Assembly (NCBI GenBank): GCA_945947715.1
Contig: CAMEYZ010000119.1
Coordinates: 1-7,084 of the forward strand
DNA from: an uncultured Clostridia bacterium
Lineage (GTDB): Bacteria; Bacillota; Clostridia; Oscillospirales; Ruminococcaceae
Direction of reading: 5' to 3'
Length of the DNA: 7,084 nt
The translations under genes were made by a program, and so were the position numbers. The notes under the pieces were generated by a model. It was not told the origin of the DNA. It did not search any database and was given only the letters and a program-made list of their open reading frames with translations. The stretch's first letter is position 1. The number at the start of each line of letters is the position of its first letter. This document shows, piece after piece, positions 5,245 to 7,084 of the stretch.

Positions 5245-5862
5245 ATGAACGATAGATTTTTTGACCTGCCCGAGGAAAAGCGGGAGCAGATGCTAAATGG
5301 TGCACTGCATGTGTTTGCAAAGTATGACTACAAAAAGGCTTCAATGGAGGGGATAGCCGCTGCTGCAGGAGTTTCAAAGGCGCTGCTTTTTCACTATTTC
5401 GAGAATAAACGGGGACTGTATCTTTTTGCGTACAGCTATTCCGTGGAGCTTTTTCTGAAGGAAATGAGGGCTATGCAGGACGATTCCGAAACCGATTATT
5501 TCCGCATGATAGAAAATTCTCAGCGGTGCAAGATGACTATTCTGGCAAAGCATCCCGATATCATGCTGTTTATGATGAACGCTTATTATGAAGAGAGCCC
5601 CGATGTCAAAAATGATATCGACAGAAGCTTTGCAACGGTTCTCGAAAACAGCAGCTGCAGATTTTTGGAGCGTGCGGACAGAAGCAGACTTAAGGATGGT
5701 GTTTCCGCTGAGAAGCTGCTGAACATTATCCTTTGGATGTCCGAGGGCTACATGAGGACGAGGACTCCTGAACAGCTGTCCGATCTAAATAAACTGAACG
5801 ACGAATATTTGGAGCATATCGAAATGCTGCGCAGACAGGTATATAAGCCTGAATATTTATGA
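5245..5862 (+). CDS. TetR/AcrR-family transcriptional regulator
   Basis: Encodes 205 residues, the usual TetR length. The N-terminal helix-turn-helix is clear: EKREQMLNGALHVFAKYDYK at 11-30, then KASMEGIAAAAGVSKALLFH at 31-50 and YFENKRGLY at 51-59. The rest is an alpha-helical ligand-binding domain with no recognisable ligand signature. I chose ATG at 5245 over the in-frame ATG at 5233, because GGAGG (5235-5239) sits five nt before 5245 while the earlier ATG has no SD and lies within operator 2. The gene lies behind two palindromic operators and is followed 16 nt later by an alpha/beta hydrolase, so it probably represses itself and the hydrolase. The inducing ligand is unknown. It is distinct from the TetR fragment at 4977-5159, whose C-terminus is different. 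Confidence 0.9.
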   Translation: MNDRFFDLPEEKREQMLNGALHVFAKYDYKKASMEGIAAAAGVSKALLFHYFENKRGLYLFAYSYSVELFLKEMRAMQDDSETDYFRMIENSQRCKMTILAKHPDIMLFMMNAYYEESPDVKNDIDRSFATVLENSSCRFLERADRSRLKDGVSAEKLLNIILWMSEGYMRTRTPEQLSDLNKLNDEYLEHIEMLRRQVYKPEYL

Positions 5863-5878
5863 TATAGGGGGAACCGAA

Positions 5879-6727
5879 ATGAAAGAGAAAATATTTCACA
5901 CCGATAACGGGGATATCCACTACCTGACCAATGAGCTGAGAGATGATAGAATGACGCTGGTTTTTCTGCCCGGGCTGACAGCAGACCATAGGCTGTTTGA
6001 CAGGCAGATAGAATATTTTGAGGGAAAATATAATGTTCTGACCTGGGACGCTCCGGGGCATGCTGCTTCTCGTCCCTTTGACCTTAATATCACTCTGGAC
6101 CACAAGGCGAAATATCTCCGAGGGATATTTGAAGCTGAGAGTATTGCATCGCCGGTGCTTATAGGGCAGTCAATGGGAGGCTATGTATCCCAGTGCTATA
6201 TGGAGCTTTTTCCAGATTCGGCGGCGGGATTTGTTTCCATTGATTCGGCTCCACTGAAAAGAAAATATGTTACATCGGCGGAAATATGGCTGCTTAAAAG
6301 AACAGGTCCCATGTATCGTGCTTTTCCCTGGAAGCTGCTAAAAAAACTGGGCGCAGACGGCTGTGCGATGTCCGACTACGGCAGAAGCATAATGAGGCTT
6401 TTTCTTGATACATACTCCAAGGAGGAATACTGTGTTCTGGCGGAAACGGGCTTTAAAATGCTTGCCTATGCCATGGAGGAGGACCGTCCCTATGATATAA
6501 AATGTCCCGCACTGCTTATCTGCGGAGAAAAGGACCAGGCAGGCTCTGCAAAGCGATATAACCGCGCATGGTCCCGTGAGGATAAGCTGCCACTTGTGTG
6601 GATAAAGGGAGCGGGGCATAACTCAAATACGGACGAACCTGAGAAGGTCAATGCGCTTATCGAGGAATTTATTTCGGAAAGGGTCAAGAATCCTGATAGA
6701 ACAAGAGCGGATGTCGTTTCATTATGA
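5879..6727 (+). CDS. Alpha/beta-fold hydrolase
   Basis: Encodes 282 residues of the alpha/beta hydrolase 1 class. The oxyanion turn LPGL lies at 30-33, the nucleophile elbow GQSMGG at 96-101 (Ser98), a probable acid Asp219 in CGEKD, and the catalytic His247 in GAGH. WDAPGHAASRP at 56-66 is the usual loop after strand 4. Residues 125-190 form a helical cap domain that would set substrate choice. No signal peptide is visible, so it is cytosolic. Members include esterases, lactonases, C-C hydrolases and peptidases; the substrate cannot be told here. AGGGGGA (5866-5872) gives a good ribosome binding site. It is cotranscribed with the TetR gene, so its substrate or product may be related to the regulator's ligand (inference). 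Confidence 0.9.
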   Translation: MKEKIFHTDNGDIHYLTNELRDDRMTLVFLPGLTADHRLFDRQIEYFEGKYNVLTWDAPGHAASRPFDLNITLDHKAKYLRGIFEAESIASPVLIGQSMGGYVSQCYMELFPDSAAGFVSIDSAPLKRKYVTSAEIWLLKRTGPMYRAFPWKLLKKLGADGCAMSDYGRSIMRLFLDTYSKEEYCVLAETGFKMLAYAMEEDRPYDIKCPALLICGEKDQAGSAKRYNRAWSREDKLPLVWIKGAGHNSNTDEPEKVNALIEEFISERVKNPDRTRADVVSL

Positions 6728-6744
6728 AAAATATGTGAAATCTC

Positions 6745-6773
6745 TTGCTTTACGGGGAAAAATATGCTATAAT
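6745..6773 (+). promoter_or_regulatory. Extended -10 promoter for the COG0523 GTPase gene
   Basis: A perfect TATAAT (6768-6773) preceded by TGC forms an extended -10. A weak -35, TTGCTT (6745-6750), lies 17 nt upstream. The start should be near 6780, giving a leader of about 73 nt. It lies 18 nt after the hydrolase stop, with no terminator seen between, so some read-through from the upstream operon is possible. Confidence 0.75.
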
Positions 6774-6782
6774 ATATATTTG

Positions 6783-6818
6783 TCGGAAGATATATGATTT
6801 TTTTCATAGAGCTTCCGA
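6783..6818 (+). promoter_or_regulatory. Leader hairpin before the COG0523 gene
   Basis: TCGGAAG (6783-6789) pairs with CTTCCGA (6812-6818), and inside it TATGA (6793-6797) pairs with TCATA (6804-6808). The six-base loop is T only. The 3+3 internal loop can hold one T-A pair between two A-G mismatches. It starts a few bases after the predicted transcription start and has no U-tract, so it is not a terminator. It could stabilise the 5' end of the mRNA or bind a regulator. Confidence 0.5.
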
Positions 6819-6852
6819 AAGGTAAGCGAATTAATGAAAGGATTGATAATAT

Positions 6853-7084
6853 ATGGCAAAACAGCAGAGAGAGCTTGTGCCCATAACTCTTCTTACGGGC
6901 TATCTGGGCGCAGGTAAAACTACTCTTATCAACTATGTTCTTAACAATCAGGAGGGCTATAAGGTCGCTGTTATCGTCAACGATATCGGCGAGGTCAATA
7001 TCGACGCCGAGCTTATCCAGAAGGGCGGCGCAGTTACTCAGAAGGACGATAATCTTGTTCCGCTTTCAAACGGCTGTATCTGCT
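6853..7084 (+). CDS. COG0523 (G3E family, CobW-like) GTPase, N-terminal part
   Basis: Partial: 77 codons are present and the gene continues past the right edge. Walker A GYLGAGKTT lies at 16-24, the switch-like VNDIGEVNID at 42-51, and the window stops inside SNGCIC (72-77). This is the beginning of the CxCC metal-binding motif that defines COG0523. These GTPases insert or deliver metals (zinc, cobalt or iron) to client proteins. Which metal this one serves cannot be told without the C-terminal half. The ATG at 6853 is preceded by GAAAGGA about ten nt upstream; another ATG at 6834 is out of frame. It has its own promoter and a leader hairpin. Confidence 0.9.
   Translation, partial: MAKQQRELVPITLLTGYLGAGKTTLINYVLNNQEGYKVAVIVNDIGEVNIDAELIQKGGAVTQKDDNLVPLSNGCIC

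Noticed and set aside
5233..5247. Start of the TetR gene at ATG 5233
   Set aside because: It lies in operator 2 with no SD before it, while GGAGG is correctly placed for ATG 5245.
1..7084. CRISPR arrays, insertion sequences, tRNA or rRNA genes
   Set aside because: No regularly spaced repeats, transposase frames, terminal inverted repeats or recognisable structural RNA genes were seen.

Overview
The window looks like a chromosomal segment from an anaerobic, low-to-mid GC Firmicute of the class Clostridia, most likely a Ruminococcus-like member of the Oscillospiraceae. The evidence is a complete spoIIAA-spoIIAB-sigF forespore operon, consensus SigA-type promoters (several with 17-nt spacers and extended -10 TGn), GGAGG-type ribosome binding sites, and the style of the proteins. 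The genus is an inference from protein style only; no marker gene fixes it.

Left part (1-1045, minus strand). The window opens inside an Lsa-like ABC-F antibiotic-resistance (ribosome protection) gene, of which only the first 48 codons are present. Its leader of about 260 nt carries a perfect-consensus promoter, a two-codon upstream ORF (Met-Arg-stop), three mutually exclusive pairings and an intrinsic terminator. This is the layout of drug-sensing ribosome-mediated transcription attenuation. Upstream of it lies a Nudix hydrolase of the diadenosine tetraphosphatase type with its own promoter.

Sporulation module (1043-2582, minus strand). spoIIAA (anti-anti-sigma), spoIIAB (anti-sigma kinase) and sigF form a compact operon, with sigF starting inside the end of spoIIAB. 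Key residues of all three are intact, so the SigF partner-switching module looks functional.

Decayed island (2670-5159). A terminator separates the sporulation operon from a run of gene remnants. These are an MMPL/RND-type exporter that has lost its last membrane domain by internal deletion and also carries a frameshift in its tail, an N-terminally truncated cytidylate-kinase-like gene overlapping it by 4 nt, and a C-terminal fragment of a TetR-type regulator on the other strand. The kinase and TetR fragments meet head to head near 4973-4985. The simplest explanation is one deletion that removed the shared divergent promoter region and both 5' ends.

Right part (5181-7084, plus strand). An intact TetR-family regulator and an alpha/beta hydrolase form a two-gene operon 16 nt apart. 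Its promoter is bracketed by two nearly identical 19-bp palindromes that are probably the regulator's own operators. After a new extended -10 promoter and a hairpin-bearing leader, a COG0523 (G3E/CobW-like) metallochaperone GTPase gene begins and runs off the window.

The strongest candidate for something little described is the ABC-F leader with its Met-Arg upstream ORF. Next are the twin-operator TetR/hydrolase unit and the head-to-head deletion scar. No mobile element, CRISPR array, tRNA or rRNA is visible.
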